Shown here: positions 9,749 to 17,578 of the stretch, in pieces | How the letters are laid out: each line of letters begins with the position of its first letter | Numbering within the stretch: the stretch's first letter is position 1 | Assembly: GCA_963735065.1 (NCBI GenBank) | Contig: CAVTJL010000001.1 | Span: forward strand, 2,170,001-2,234,000 | DNA from: CAVTJL01 sp963735065 | GTDB lineage: Bacteria; Pseudomonadota; Alphaproteobacteria; Geminicoccales; Geminicoccaceae | Reading direction: 5' to 3' | Length of the DNA stretch: 64,000 nucleotides | Notes under the pieces: model-generated | What the model was told of the DNA's origin: nothing | Databases searched by the model: none | The model's input: the letters and a program-made list of their open reading frames with translations, nothing else | Position numbers and translations under genes: made by a program

Positions 9749-10846
9749 TCAGCCGAACAGCTTCTTCAGCTCGTCGGGGGAGAGGTTTGTGTCGACAAAA
9801 ACGCCGTCCGGCAGGTCCGGCTTGACGAACTTCTCGACATTGTCCTTCGTGATGAGCTGCGGCTGGATGATCTGCTCGTGCGGCACGCTCTGGCCGCGAA
9901 GCAGCGCTAGCGCCGCGCGCAGCGCCACGACGCTCTCCCAGGTGGGCTCTGACAGAAGACCGATGTCGAACTTCGGCTCCTTGTCCTTCAGGGCCATGAA
10001 CATCTTGAGAAGGCCGTTATAGTCGTCGCCGGTGACCGGGACGAGCGGCCGCTTGGCGGCGAGCAGCGCCTTCATCGCACCGGCCGCGTCCTGCGACCCG
10101 TCGCACCACACGCCGTCGATCTGCGGGTAGGCGGCGATGAGGTCGGCCATCACGACCTTGGCCCGGTCCTCCTCCCAATAGGCGTCCTTGAAGGCCAGCA
10201 CCTCGATCTCGCTGCCCTTCATCGCCTCCTGCGCACCCTTCCAGGCGGCAGCGGTGTAGGAGTTGCCGGGCAGGCCGCCCAGGCCCACGATCTTGCCCTT
10301 GCCGCCCAGAGCCTTGGTCAGCCAGGCGCCCAGGGTCTTGCCCTTGTTCGTCGGGTCGGTGCCGCAATAGGTGGTCCAGGCCTTGCCCTCGACCGGCAGG
10401 TTGAAGGGCACGGCGATGATGCCCGCCCGGGTCGCCTCCCTGAGCGCCGGCGCCACGGCCGTGCCGGAGTTCGGGATGCAGAGGATGGCATCCACCTGCT
10501 GCGAGATCAGGTTCTCGATGTCGTTGACCTGCTTGGCGATGTCGCCCTGGCCGTCGACCACGAAGAAGTCGGCCAGGTCCTTGTGCGCCTTGGCCTCCTT
10601 CTGCACCGAGGCGACGCATTCCGTGCGCCAGGTGTTGCCCGAGAAGCCGTTGGAGAAGCCGATCCGGTAGGGCCCGTCCTTCTTGTACTTGGCGCCGTCG
10701 ACCATGCCGCCCTCGGCCACGATCTTGGCATCCGCGATGACGTCGGCGAAAGCACGCGACGCCAGCGCGGTGCCCGCGATGCCGGCGGCACCCGCAAGCA
10801 GCGCCTGGCGGCGCGTCAGGCCCCCATGTCCGAGCATCTTCGTCAT
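9749..10846 (-). CDS. Periplasmic sugar-binding protein (ribose/YtfQ-type), Tat-like signal
   Basis: 365-aa substrate-binding component of the importer formed with the fused ATPase-permease and the permease upstream. The N-terminus carries a twin-arginine-like signal (LTRRQALLAGAAGIAGTALA), so it may be exported folded. The mature part is a type I periplasmic-binding fold (YRIGFSNGFSGNTWRTECVA; DAILCIPNSGTAVAPALREA; GLGGLPGNSYTAAAWKGAQEA; VTGDDYNGLLKMF). The ATG at 10846 has GGGAGG 8 bp upstream. The ligand cannot be read from sequence. The neighbouring lactonase and dehydratase suggest a hexose, pentose or sugar acid. Confidence 0.9.
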   Translation of the reverse strand: MTKMLGHGGLTRRQALLAGAAGIAGTALASRAFADVIADAKIVAEGGMVDGAKYKKDGPYRIGFSNGFSGNTWRTECVASVQKEAKAHKDLADFFVVDGQGDIAKQVNDIENLISQQVDAILCIPNSGTAVAPALREATRAGIIAVPFNLPVEGKAWTTYCGTDPTNKGKTLGAWLTKALGGKGKIVGLGGLPGNSYTAAAWKGAQEAMKGSEIEVLAFKDAYWEEDRAKVVMADLIAAYPQIDGVWCDGSQDAAGAMKALLAAKRPLVPVTGDDYNGLLKMFMALKDKEPKFDIGLLSEPTWESVVALRAALALLRGQSVPHEQIIQPQLITKDNVEKFVKPDLPDGVFVDTNLSPDELKKLFG

Positions 10847-10874
10847 CTGAACCTCCCTTTTCTGCTGAGGCCGC

Positions 10875-11819
10875 TCACGCACCGGCGTGGCGGCCCTGGA
10901 CGAAGCGATAGAGGATGACGCTGAGGGCGATGATCGCACCCTGCAGCACCTGCTGGGTCCCGGCCGAGACCCGGACGATGTTGGTGAAGCTGCCGAGCTC
11001 GGTGACGAGCAGCGTGCCGGCGATCGTGCCCACGATGCTGCCCACGCCGCCGCCCAGCATCGTCCCGCCGACGACCGGAGCGGCGATGGCGGTGAAAAGA
11101 AACTGGTCGCCGATGCCGAGGCTGGGCTGGCCGATATAGGCGGTGAGCAGGAGCCCGCCCAGGCAGGCCAGCAACGAGCTGCCGACATAGGCCTGGATCG
11201 TCACCCGCCGCACCGGCACACCCATCAGCCGCGCCGCCGTCGGGTTGGCGCCGGTGGCGTAGAGCCAGCGGCCCAGCACCGTGGCCCGGCTGGCCCAGGC
11301 GACGGCGAGCGCCAGGACGAGCCAGATGAGCGTGCTGCAGGGCAGCGGCCCCAGGGAGCCCTGGCCCAGGAAGGTGAAGCCCGGCGCCGCCGAGCCGTGC
11401 GGCGCGCCGCCGGTGAAGAGAAGGGCGGCCCCGTAGAGGATCGAGCCCAGGCCCAGCGTCGCGATCAGCGGCGTGATGCGCAGCGCCGTGACCAGAAGCC
11501 CGTTCAGGAGGCCGATCAGCGCTGCGAGGAGAAGGCAGACCAGCACGGCCGGCAGGATCATGGCGGGCGCCCCCGCCATGACGGTCGTGGCCACGATGTT
11601 GGTGAGGGTCACGACGCCCGCCTGCGAGAGGTCGATGCCGCCTGCCAGAAGGACCACCGTCTGGCCGGTCGCGATGACGCCCAGGAAGGCCGCCACCTGC
11701 AGGATGTTCAAGGCCTGGTCCACCTGCAGCATGGCGGGCGAGATGATGCCGGTGACGAGGTAGAGCACGGCGGCGGCGAGCCAGGCGGCCGTGGTGGCAC
11801 CGATCGCGGGCAGCCTCAT
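10875..11819 (-). CDS. Ribose-type sugar ABC importer permease
   Basis: 314 aa, multi-pass inner-membrane protein of the RbsC/AraH family. Typical sequences are GQTVVLLAGGIDLSQAGVVT, LNGLLVTALRITPLIATLGL, ATGANPTAARLMGVPVRR and APVVGGTMLGGGVGSIVG. Its ATG overlaps the stop of the GntR gene by 4 bp (ATGA), and it is followed after 28 bp by the binding-protein gene. It probably forms the heterodimeric pore with the permease half of the fused protein. The conserved helix-2 motif is slightly divergent (DLSQAGVV instead of DLSVGAIV). Confidence 0.92.
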   Translation of the reverse strand: MRLPAIGATTAAWLAAAVLYLVTGIISPAMLQVDQALNILQVAAFLGVIATGQTVVLLAGGIDLSQAGVVTLTNIVATTVMAGAPAMILPAVLVCLLLAALIGLLNGLLVTALRITPLIATLGLGSILYGAALLFTGGAPHGSAAPGFTFLGQGSLGPLPCSTLIWLVLALAVAWASRATVLGRWLYATGANPTAARLMGVPVRRVTIQAYVGSSLLACLGGLLLTAYIGQPSLGIGDQFLFTAIAAPVVGGTMLGGGVGSIVGTIAGTLLVTELGSFTNIVRVSAGTQQVLQGAIIALSVILYRFVQGRHAGA

Positions 11820-12592
11820 GCGCGCTCTCCTGCCACAGCGACCGCCGGGCCGCCCGCGAGCTCGAGGTCGATCGCCGCCACGCCGATCAGCTCCTCCATG
11901 CGCCGCCGCGCCACGCCGGCGTCGCGCATGCGGATCGCCTCGAGCACCTGGGCGTGGACCTCGAGCGTGCGGGCGTAGGAGTGGCTGCGCTCGGTCGTGA
12001 AGCGGAAGCCGCTCAGGAGGGCCCCGCCGATCACGTTGAGAAGCTGGGCGAGCACGGGATTGCCGCTGGCCTGCAGGATGCCGGCGTGGAAGCGCAGGTC
12101 GGCCTCGCAATAGGCCTCGATGTCGTGGGGCAGGGAGGCCGCCATGGTCTCGAAGGCGGCCTCGATGCGGGCGACGTCGCGGGCGGTGGCACGCCTGGCC
12201 GCGAGCTCGGCCGCCGCCGGCTCGATGATCTGCCGGGCCTCGATCAGGCCGGCCACGAACGCGGCGTCGGGTGCCAGCTCGGCGCCCCATTGCAGGAGCT
12301 CGGGATCGAGCCTGTTCCAGGTCTCGCGCGGCAGCACGCGCGTGCCGATGCGCGGCCGCGACTCGACCAGCCCCTTGGCGGCGAGCACGCGGATCGCCTC
12401 CCGAAGCGAGGTGCGGCTCACCTTCAGGCTGGCGCACAGCACCGCCTCGTTGGGCAGCACCGTGCCGGGCGGGAACTCGCCGCGCAGGATCCGGCCCGAG
12501 AGGTCGCGCACGACCATCGTGTGCAGCCCGTCCCGCGTGCGCGCGAGCTGCGGCAGGCGATAGCCCCGATCGGCCTCGCCGGCGGCGCTCAT
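11816..12592 (-). CDS. GntR family transcriptional regulator, FadR/FCD type
   Basis: 258 aa. A winged helix-turn-helix lies at about residues 20-90 (GRILRGEFPPGTVLPNEAVL, VSRTSLREAIRVLAAKGLVE, RPRIGTRVLPRETWN). An all-helical FCD ligand domain lies at about 105-240, with EARQIIEPAAAELAARRAT and metal-type His/Asp positions (DLRFHAGIL; EVHAQVLEAI). FCD regulators usually bind sugar acids or other carboxylates and repress their own operon. The gene sits inside the sugar operon with 4-bp overlaps on both sides, so regulator and importers are made together. The likely target is the promoter upstream of the dehydratase gene near 17.48 kb (inference). Confidence 0.92.
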   Translation of the reverse strand: MSAAGEADRGYRLPQLARTRDGLHTMVVRDLSGRILRGEFPPGTVLPNEAVLCASLKVSRTSLREAIRVLAAKGLVESRPRIGTRVLPRETWNRLDPELLQWGAELAPDAAFVAGLIEARQIIEPAAAELAARRATARDVARIEAAFETMAASLPHDIEAYCEADLRFHAGILQASGNPVLAQLLNVIGGALLSGFRFTTERSHSYARTLEVHAQVLEAIRMRDAGVARRRMEELIGVAAIDLELAGGPAVAVAGERA

Positions 12593-13616
12593 TCGCCCCG
12601 CCAGCTGAGCTGCCGCTCGGCGATCACCACCGCGGCGATGAGGAGCGCGCCTCTGGCCAGCAGCTGATAGAAGGTGGGCACGCTGGTCAGGATCATGCCG
12701 TTGTTGAGCACGCCCAGGATGATGACGCCGAGCAGCGCCCCGGCGATGGTGCCCTTGCCGCCCTGGAGCGCGCAGCCGCCCAGCACGGCCGCGGTGATGG
12801 CCTGCAGCTCGAGGCCGTCCGAGCCCGAGATGGGCTGGCCCGAGCCCGTGCGGGCGGCCAGCAGAATGCCGCCCAGCCCGGCGGCGGCCCCGCTCATGAT
12901 GTAGATGCCGATGCGGTAGCGGGTGAGGCCGAGGCCGGCGAAGCGGGCGACGACCGGATTGCCGCCGATCGCATAGATGTTCCGGCCGATGATCGTCTTG
13001 GCCAGGAAGACGTGGAACAGCGCCGCCGTGACGAGGAGGATGAGGATCGGCACGGGCAGCCCCAGGACGGTGCCGGCGCCGATGACCCGAAAGCCGTCGT
13101 TGAAGATGCTGATCGACTGGCCGTCGGAGATGATGAAGGCGATGCCCCTGAACACCGCCATGGTGCCGAGCGTGGCGATCACGGCGTTGACCGGCCCCAT
13201 CGTGATGATCGTTCCGTTGGCGAGCCCTGCCAGGCCACCCGACGGCGATGCCGGCAAGGACACCCGCCGCGGGGCTGCCCGTAGCCTGGATGGCCAGGGC
13301 CGTCGAGACGGTGGCGAGCCCGACGATGGCGCCCACCGAGATGTCGAGCCCGCCCGAGACGATGACGACCGTCTGGCTCATCGCCAGCACGCCCAGGATG
13401 GCGATGGCGAGGCCGATATTGAGGAGATTGCGCGGCAGGAAGAAGATGTGGGGCCTGCAGGCCGCCGAAGATCAGCACGAGCACGACGAGCGCGATGAGG
13501 AGGCTCAGATTGTGGGTGCCGATGGCGGCGACGAGGCGCCCCGGCAGCGACAGCTGTCGCCCCCCCGGCTCGCCCGTCCTCTCGTCCTGCGCCAGCGGGC
13601 GCGCCGGGCTGCTCAT
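12589..13616 (-). CDS. Ribose-type sugar ABC importer permease, interrupted by two apparent frameshifts
   Basis: The RbsC-like permease is readable only across three frames. Residues from MSSPARPLAQDERTG to LVLIFGGLQAPH are in the first frame, LAMSQTVVIVSGGLDISVGA to AGVLAGIAVG in the second, and GLAGLANGTIITMGPVNAVI to the stop in the third. Both breaks are repaired by removing one base, in G/C runs at about 13450-13453 and 13238-13240. The repaired protein is about 341 aa, the normal family length, and every conserved motif is intact. The ATG overlaps the ATPase stop and the TGA overlaps the GntR start, each by 4 bp. I read this as a functional gene with two inserted bases in the sequence rather than a decayed one. 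If the bases are real, importer two has lost its permease. Confidence 0.8.
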
Positions 13617-15139
13617 GCTGCCATCCCCGATTGCAAGGTGTCGCCTGCCGGCATCGCCAGCCCGAGGATCGCCTCCTCGCTCGCCGCGTCGCGCGCCAGC
13701 TCGCCGACGATGCCGCCCGCCCGCATGACGACGATCCGGTCGGCCAGGCCCAAAAGCTCGGGCAGCTCGGAGGAGATGAGGAGAATGGCCATGCCGGCGG
13801 CGGCCAGCTCGTCGATCAGCCGGTAGATCTCCGCCTTGGCGCCGACGTCGATGCCGCGCGTCGGCTCGTCCAGGATGAGGAGCTTGGGGCCGCGTGCCAG
13901 CCAGCGGCCGAGCACCGCCTTTTGCTGGTTGCCGCCGGAGAGCTTGGCGACGGGATGATCGAGGCTGGGCGTGCGGATCCGCAGCCGGTCGGCGATCGCC
14001 CCGGCGATGGCCAGCGCCCGGCCGCGATCGACGAGCCCGAGGCGGCCGATCTTGTCCGGCACGCACAGCGTGATGTTGTCGAGCACGCTGCGCGCCAGCA
14101 GCAGCGCCTCTTCCTTCCTGTCCTCGGGCGCGAAGCCGATGCCGGCCAGGATCGCGTCGCCCGGGCTGTCCGGCCGCACCGCCCGCCCGGCGACCTTGAC
14201 CGTTCCCCCGCGCCGCCGATCGAAGCCGAAAATGCCGCGCGCCAGCTCGGAGCGCCCGGCGCCGATCAGCCCGCCCAGCCCGACCACCTCGCCCGCATGG
14301 ACCACGATGCTGCAGTCTTGAACCCTGTCGGTCGAGAGGCCCTCGACCTCGAGGACGGGCTCGCCGGCCGGCGCCGTGCGGCGACGGAAGAGCCCGCCCA
14401 GGTCGCGGCCGACCATCAGGCGGACCACCTCGGCCTCGTCCAGCGCCTCCTTGGGGCGCAGGGCCACGAGCTCGCCGTCGCGCAGCACCGCCACCCGGTC
14501 GGCCAGAACAAAGACCTCGGCCAGACGGTGCGAGATGTAGACGACGGCCACGCCGTCGGCGCGCAGCTTGGCGATGATGGAAAAGAGCCGGCGCGCCTCC
14601 TCCGCGGTGAGCGAGGAGGTGGGCTCGTCGAACGCGACGAGCCGGCCCCCGCCCTTCAAGGCCCGCATGATCTCGATGAGCTGGCGCTGCGCCGGCCCGA
14701 GGCCGCGGCAGGACCGGCGCGGCGGCAGCTCGCGGGCGACGCCGAACGCCTCGAGCAGGGCCCGCGTCCGCCCCTCGAGATCGCGCCAGTCGAGAAAAAG
14801 CCCGGCGCGGGCGTGGATGTCGCCGAGAAAGATGTTCTCGGCGACCGTCAGCTCCGGGACGATCTCCGGCTCCTGGTGGATCACGCGGATACCGGCCGCG
14901 TGCGCTTCCGCCGGCCCGCGAAAGCGCACGGGTGCCCCATCGACGAGGATGCGGCCGCTGTCCGGCTCGAAGACGCCTTCGAGCAGCCGCATCAGCGTCG
15001 ACTTGCCGGCGCCGTTCTCGCCGACCAGCGCCAGGACCTCGCCGGCCCGGACCTCGAGGCTGACGCCCTTGAGCGCCTGGACGACGCCGAAGCGCTTGGC
15101 CACGCCCTCGACGGCCACCAGGGGTGCTGCCTGACCCAT
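13613..15139 (-). CDS. Ribose/arabinose-type sugar ABC importer ATPase (two NBDs)
   Basis: 508 aa, the standard AraG/RbsA architecture. NBD1 has Walker A GENGAGKS and Walker B VAFDEPTSSL. NBD2 has GLIGAGRSELARGIFGF, LSGGNQQKAVLGRWLARGP and LLILDEPTRGIDVG. The start is ATG 15139 (MGQAAPLVAVEGVAKRFG), with a GGAG about 13 bp upstream; longer in-frame extensions overlap the binding-protein gene and look like shadow. The gene lies 26 bp after the AraF-like binding-protein gene and overlaps the permease start by 4 bp. It energises the second importer of this operon. Confidence 0.94.
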   Translation of the reverse strand: MGQAAPLVAVEGVAKRFGVVQALKGVSLEVRAGEVLALVGENGAGKSTLMRLLEGVFEPDSGRILVDGAPVRFRGPAEAHAAGIRVIHQEPEIVPELTVAENIFLGDIHARAGLFLDWRDLEGRTRALLEAFGVARELPPRRSCRGLGPAQRQLIEIMRALKGGGRLVAFDEPTSSLTAEEARRLFSIIAKLRADGVAVVYISHRLAEVFVLADRVAVLRDGELVALRPKEALDEAEVVRLMVGRDLGGLFRRRTAPAGEPVLEVEGLSTDRVQDCSIVVHAGEVVGLGGLIGAGRSELARGIFGFDRRRGGTVKVAGRAVRPDSPGDAILAGIGFAPEDRKEEALLLARSVLDNITLCVPDKIGRLGLVDRGRALAIAGAIADRLRIRTPSLDHPVAKLSGGNQQKAVLGRWLARGPKLLILDEPTRGIDVGAKAEIYRLIDELAAAGMAILLISSELPELLGLADRIVVMRAGGIVGELARDAASEEAILGLAMPAGDTLQSGMAA

Positions 15140-15165
15140 CGTGAAAAGCTCCGGCGACCGCAGGC

Positions 15166-16143
15166 TCAATGGTTGCAGAGCTTCGCCTTGTACTGGTCGA
15201 AGGTGGCAGCCGTGATGAAGACCGGGTCGGTATAGGTGTGGGTCGGCAGAGGCTTGTTCTCGGTCACCGCCGCATAGAGGAGCTGCACGGCCGTGGCACC
15301 CTCCTTGGCCGGGTTCAGCCACATGGTGCCGCGGAAGGCGCTGGGCTTGCCGCTGCCGAAGGCGTCGCAGGCGCGGCTGCCGTCGATGCCGATGCCCATG
15401 CCCTGATCGGGCTTCATGCCCTGGTTCTCCATCGCCCGCGCGGCTCCCAGGACACCGTCATCGTTGCACGAGTAGAAAATCCAGTGATCGACCTCGGGAT
15501 GCGCCGTGTAGGTGGTCGTCATCACGTCGATCGAGCTCACCATCGTGTTCTCGTAGGGCACCCGCACGATCTTCGACTTGTCGAAGTCCGGCACGGCGGC
15601 GAGGAAGGCCTCCTCGGCACCCTTGTTGCGCTGCATGCAGGTATCGGCACGCCGATCCTCGATGCTGGCGATCATCACGTTCTTCTTCTCCCAGCCCTCG
15701 CTCTTGTAGAGCTTGGCCAGCTCCTCGCCGACGGCATGGCCGATATTGCGGGAGTTCATGCCGACATAGGGCACCTGCGTGCCGTCCTGGAAATAGATGT
15801 CGTCGTCGACGGCGACGAGCGGGATGCCGGCCTTCTTGGCCTTCTCGGCAACGACGGGGCCCAGCGCCTTGTCGGGCACGACGATGGCGATGCCCTTCAC
15901 GCCGTCGCCGATCATGGTGTCGAAGGTCGTGATCGCGAGGTCGGCGTTGAACTGCACGTCCTGATTGAGCAGCGTGACACCCAGCTTGTCGGCCTCGGCC
16001 TTGGCGCCGCCGACCTCGGCGACGAACCAGGGGTGCTCGCCCATCTTGTTGATGTAGCCGAGCTTGACCGGCGCATCGGCGGCCATGGCCACGGCGGCGG
16101 TGCCGAGCAGGAGGGCACCGGCACAGATGATCTGACGCAGCAT
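15166..16143 (-). CDS. Periplasmic sugar-binding protein, arabinose-binding-protein (AraF)-like
   Basis: 325 aa with a Sec signal peptide (MLRQIICAGALLLGTAAVAMA, cleavage before AD). The mature chain resembles AraF-type proteins more than RbsB: HPWFVAEVGGAKAEADKLGV, IAIVVPDKALGPVVAEKAKK, VAVDDDIYF, HPEVDHWIFYSCNDDGVLGA and GMGIGIDGSRACDAFG, the last equivalent to the GIGING segment of AraF. ATG 16143 has AGGGAG 9 bp upstream. It is the first transport gene of the operon and follows the dehydratase gene after 110 bp. The ligand is plausibly L-arabinose, D-galactose or a related sugar, by family resemblance only. Confidence 0.9.
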   Translation of the reverse strand: MLRQIICAGALLLGTAAVAMAADAPVKLGYINKMGEHPWFVAEVGGAKAEADKLGVTLLNQDVQFNADLAITTFDTMIGDGVKGIAIVVPDKALGPVVAEKAKKAGIPLVAVDDDIYFQDGTQVPYVGMNSRNIGHAVGEELAKLYKSEGWEKKNVMIASIEDRRADTCMQRNKGAEEAFLAAVPDFDKSKIVRVPYENTMVSSIDVMTTTYTAHPEVDHWIFYSCNDDGVLGAARAMENQGMKPDQGMGIGIDGSRACDAFGSGKPSAFRGTMWLNPAKEGATAVQLLYAAVTENKPLPTHTYTDPVFITAATFDQYKAKLCNH

Positions 16144-16253
16144 TCTCTTGGTCTCCCTGATGGCGTCCTTGGTGGTGGCGACCGGTCGGCGGCCATCGCG
16201 GCCGGCGGTCGCGGCGCTCATGGCGGGCAGTCCCGGCCCAGGCGGCCGGGCGC

Positions 16254-17426
16254 TCACCAGTCGACCACGGTGCCGTCGGCGAGGACGGCGTTGGTGGCGT
16301 GCAGGACTTCCTGGTCGAAGGGGTGGGCGGCCGCGGCCTTCTCGTCGACCTCGACGCCGAGGCCCGGCGCCTCCGGCACCTGCCAGGCGCCGTCCACCAT
16401 GCGGATCGGCCCCTGCACGACCTCGAAATACCAGGGCACCGCCCCGGTCATCTCCTCCTGGATGACGAAATTGGGCGTGGCGACGTCGAGATGCAGCGCC
16501 GCCACACCGGCGATCGGCCCCAGCGGGTTGTGCGGCGCCACCCCGCAGCCGGCGGTCTCGGCCATCGCCGCGATCTTGCGCGCCTCGCCGAGCCCACCCG
16601 TGTGGCAGATGTCGGGCTGCGCTATCTGAATGGCACGGGCATGAAAGAGCGGCTCGAACTCGGCCCGCCCGATCAGCCGCTCGCCCGTGGCGATGGCGCA
16701 TCCGGCACGGTCGCTCACCGCCTTCATCGCCAGGGGATCACCCGGCGGCACCGGCTCCTCGACGAAGAGCGGCCGGTGCGGGGCGATCACCCGGATATAG
16801 TCCAGCGCCGCCCCCACCGAGGCCGGCCGGCCATGGAAATCGACCATGATGTCGATCTCGGGGCCCACCGCCTCCCTCAGCGTCGCCATCAGCTTGCCCA
16901 CATGGTCCACGGCGCGGGCCGGTGCGGTGTAGTGGGTGTAGGGCACGAAGACGGCCTTCAGCGCCCGGTAGCCTTTCGCCACCACCTCCTGCGCCCGCTC
17001 GGCCAGCGCCTCGGGCTGCATGGTCTCGTAGACCGCGCGCATGTCGCCGAGGCCCAGATGGGTATAGACGGGCACCACGTCGCGCGTGCGCCCGCCCAGG
17101 AGGCGCCACACCGGGACGCCCAGCTCCTTGCCCAGGATGTCCCACAGCGCCACCTCGATCCCGCTGATCGCCGAGGCGCCCACCACCCCCATCCGCCAGA
17201 AGCCGTGCTTGTGCATGACGCGCACGCACTGCTCGATGTCGCGCGGATCGCGGCCGATGAGCAGCGGCGCCAGGTCGTCGATGGCGCCCACCACGCCCCT
17301 GGTCTTCCACTCGAGCGTCGCCTCGCCCCAGCCGAACAGCCCCGGCTGATCCGTCAGGACGCGCACGAAGATCCAGTTGCGCATCTCCGCGTTGACGACG
17401 CGGCTCTCCACACCCGTGATCCGCAT
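16254..17426 (-). CDS. dgoD: Galactonate dehydratase-like enolase-superfamily enzyme
   Basis: Removes water from an aldonic acid to give a 2-keto-3-deoxy acid. The 390-aa protein follows the mandelate-racemase/DgoD pattern. Mg and catalytic ligands are visible: Asp and His in VDFHGR, Glu in LFVEEPVPPGD, Glu in ATGERLIGR, the base His in VAPHNPLGPIAG, and Glu in IQEE. It ends in DGTVVDW like other DgoD proteins (NSVAEW in E. coli). ATG 17426 has GGGAGG 7 bp upstream. It is the first gene of the roughly 11-kb sugar operon. Related enzymes act on D-galactonate, L-arabinonate or D-fuconate, so the exact substrate is open. Confidence 0.88.
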   Translation of the reverse strand: MRITGVESRVVNAEMRNWIFVRVLTDQPGLFGWGEATLEWKTRGVVGAIDDLAPLLIGRDPRDIEQCVRVMHKHGFWRMGVVGASAISGIEVALWDILGKELGVPVWRLLGGRTRDVVPVYTHLGLGDMRAVYETMQPEALAERAQEVVAKGYRALKAVFVPYTHYTAPARAVDHVGKLMATLREAVGPEIDIMVDFHGRPASVGAALDYIRVIAPHRPLFVEEPVPPGDPLAMKAVSDRAGCAIATGERLIGRAEFEPLFHARAIQIAQPDICHTGGLGEARKIAAMAETAGCGVAPHNPLGPIAGVAALHLDVATPNFVIQEEMTGAVPWYFEVVQGPIRMVDGAWQVPEAPGLGVEVDEKAAAAHPFDQEVLHATNAVLADGTVVDW

Positions 17427-17471
17427 CAGCCCTCCCTGCTCTTTTGTTCGTTTCGTATGATGAATGGAGAG

Positions 17472-17501
17472 ATTAGTCGGACGAGAGGCGTGGTGTGTCA
17501 A
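17472..17501 (-). promoter_or_regulatory. Sigma-70-type promoter for the sugar operon
   Basis: Read on the minus strand, a perfect TTGACA (17501-17496) is separated by 18 bp from ACTAAT (17477-17472), four of six matches to the -10 consensus. This is about 45 bp upstream of the dehydratase ATG. Between promoter and start lies an AT-richer stretch (ATTCATCATACGAAAC) that could host the GntR operator; it is only quasi-palindromic. It is the one clear consensus-like promoter I found upstream of the nine-gene operon. Confidence 0.5.
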
Positions 17502-17578
17502 GGCCCGCGCTCGGCCGGAGGACCGCGCGGGCCGTGCTCGCTCCTCTGCGGGGGCCGGCCTGTCGCCGGTCCTGCGCC

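Noticed and set aside
8526..10022. Plus-strand open frame of 498 codons opposite the ATPase-permease fusion
   Set aside because: Shadow frame of a verified ATPase; composition is low-complexity and lacks domain motifs. The same applies to 13631-15235, 17495-19300 and 60212-62125.
12589..13616. Programmed ribosomal frameshifting as the explanation for the split permease
   Set aside because: Two shifts in one gene, no slippery heptamer or stimulatory structure seen, and the same one-base gain occurs in unrelated genes of the window.
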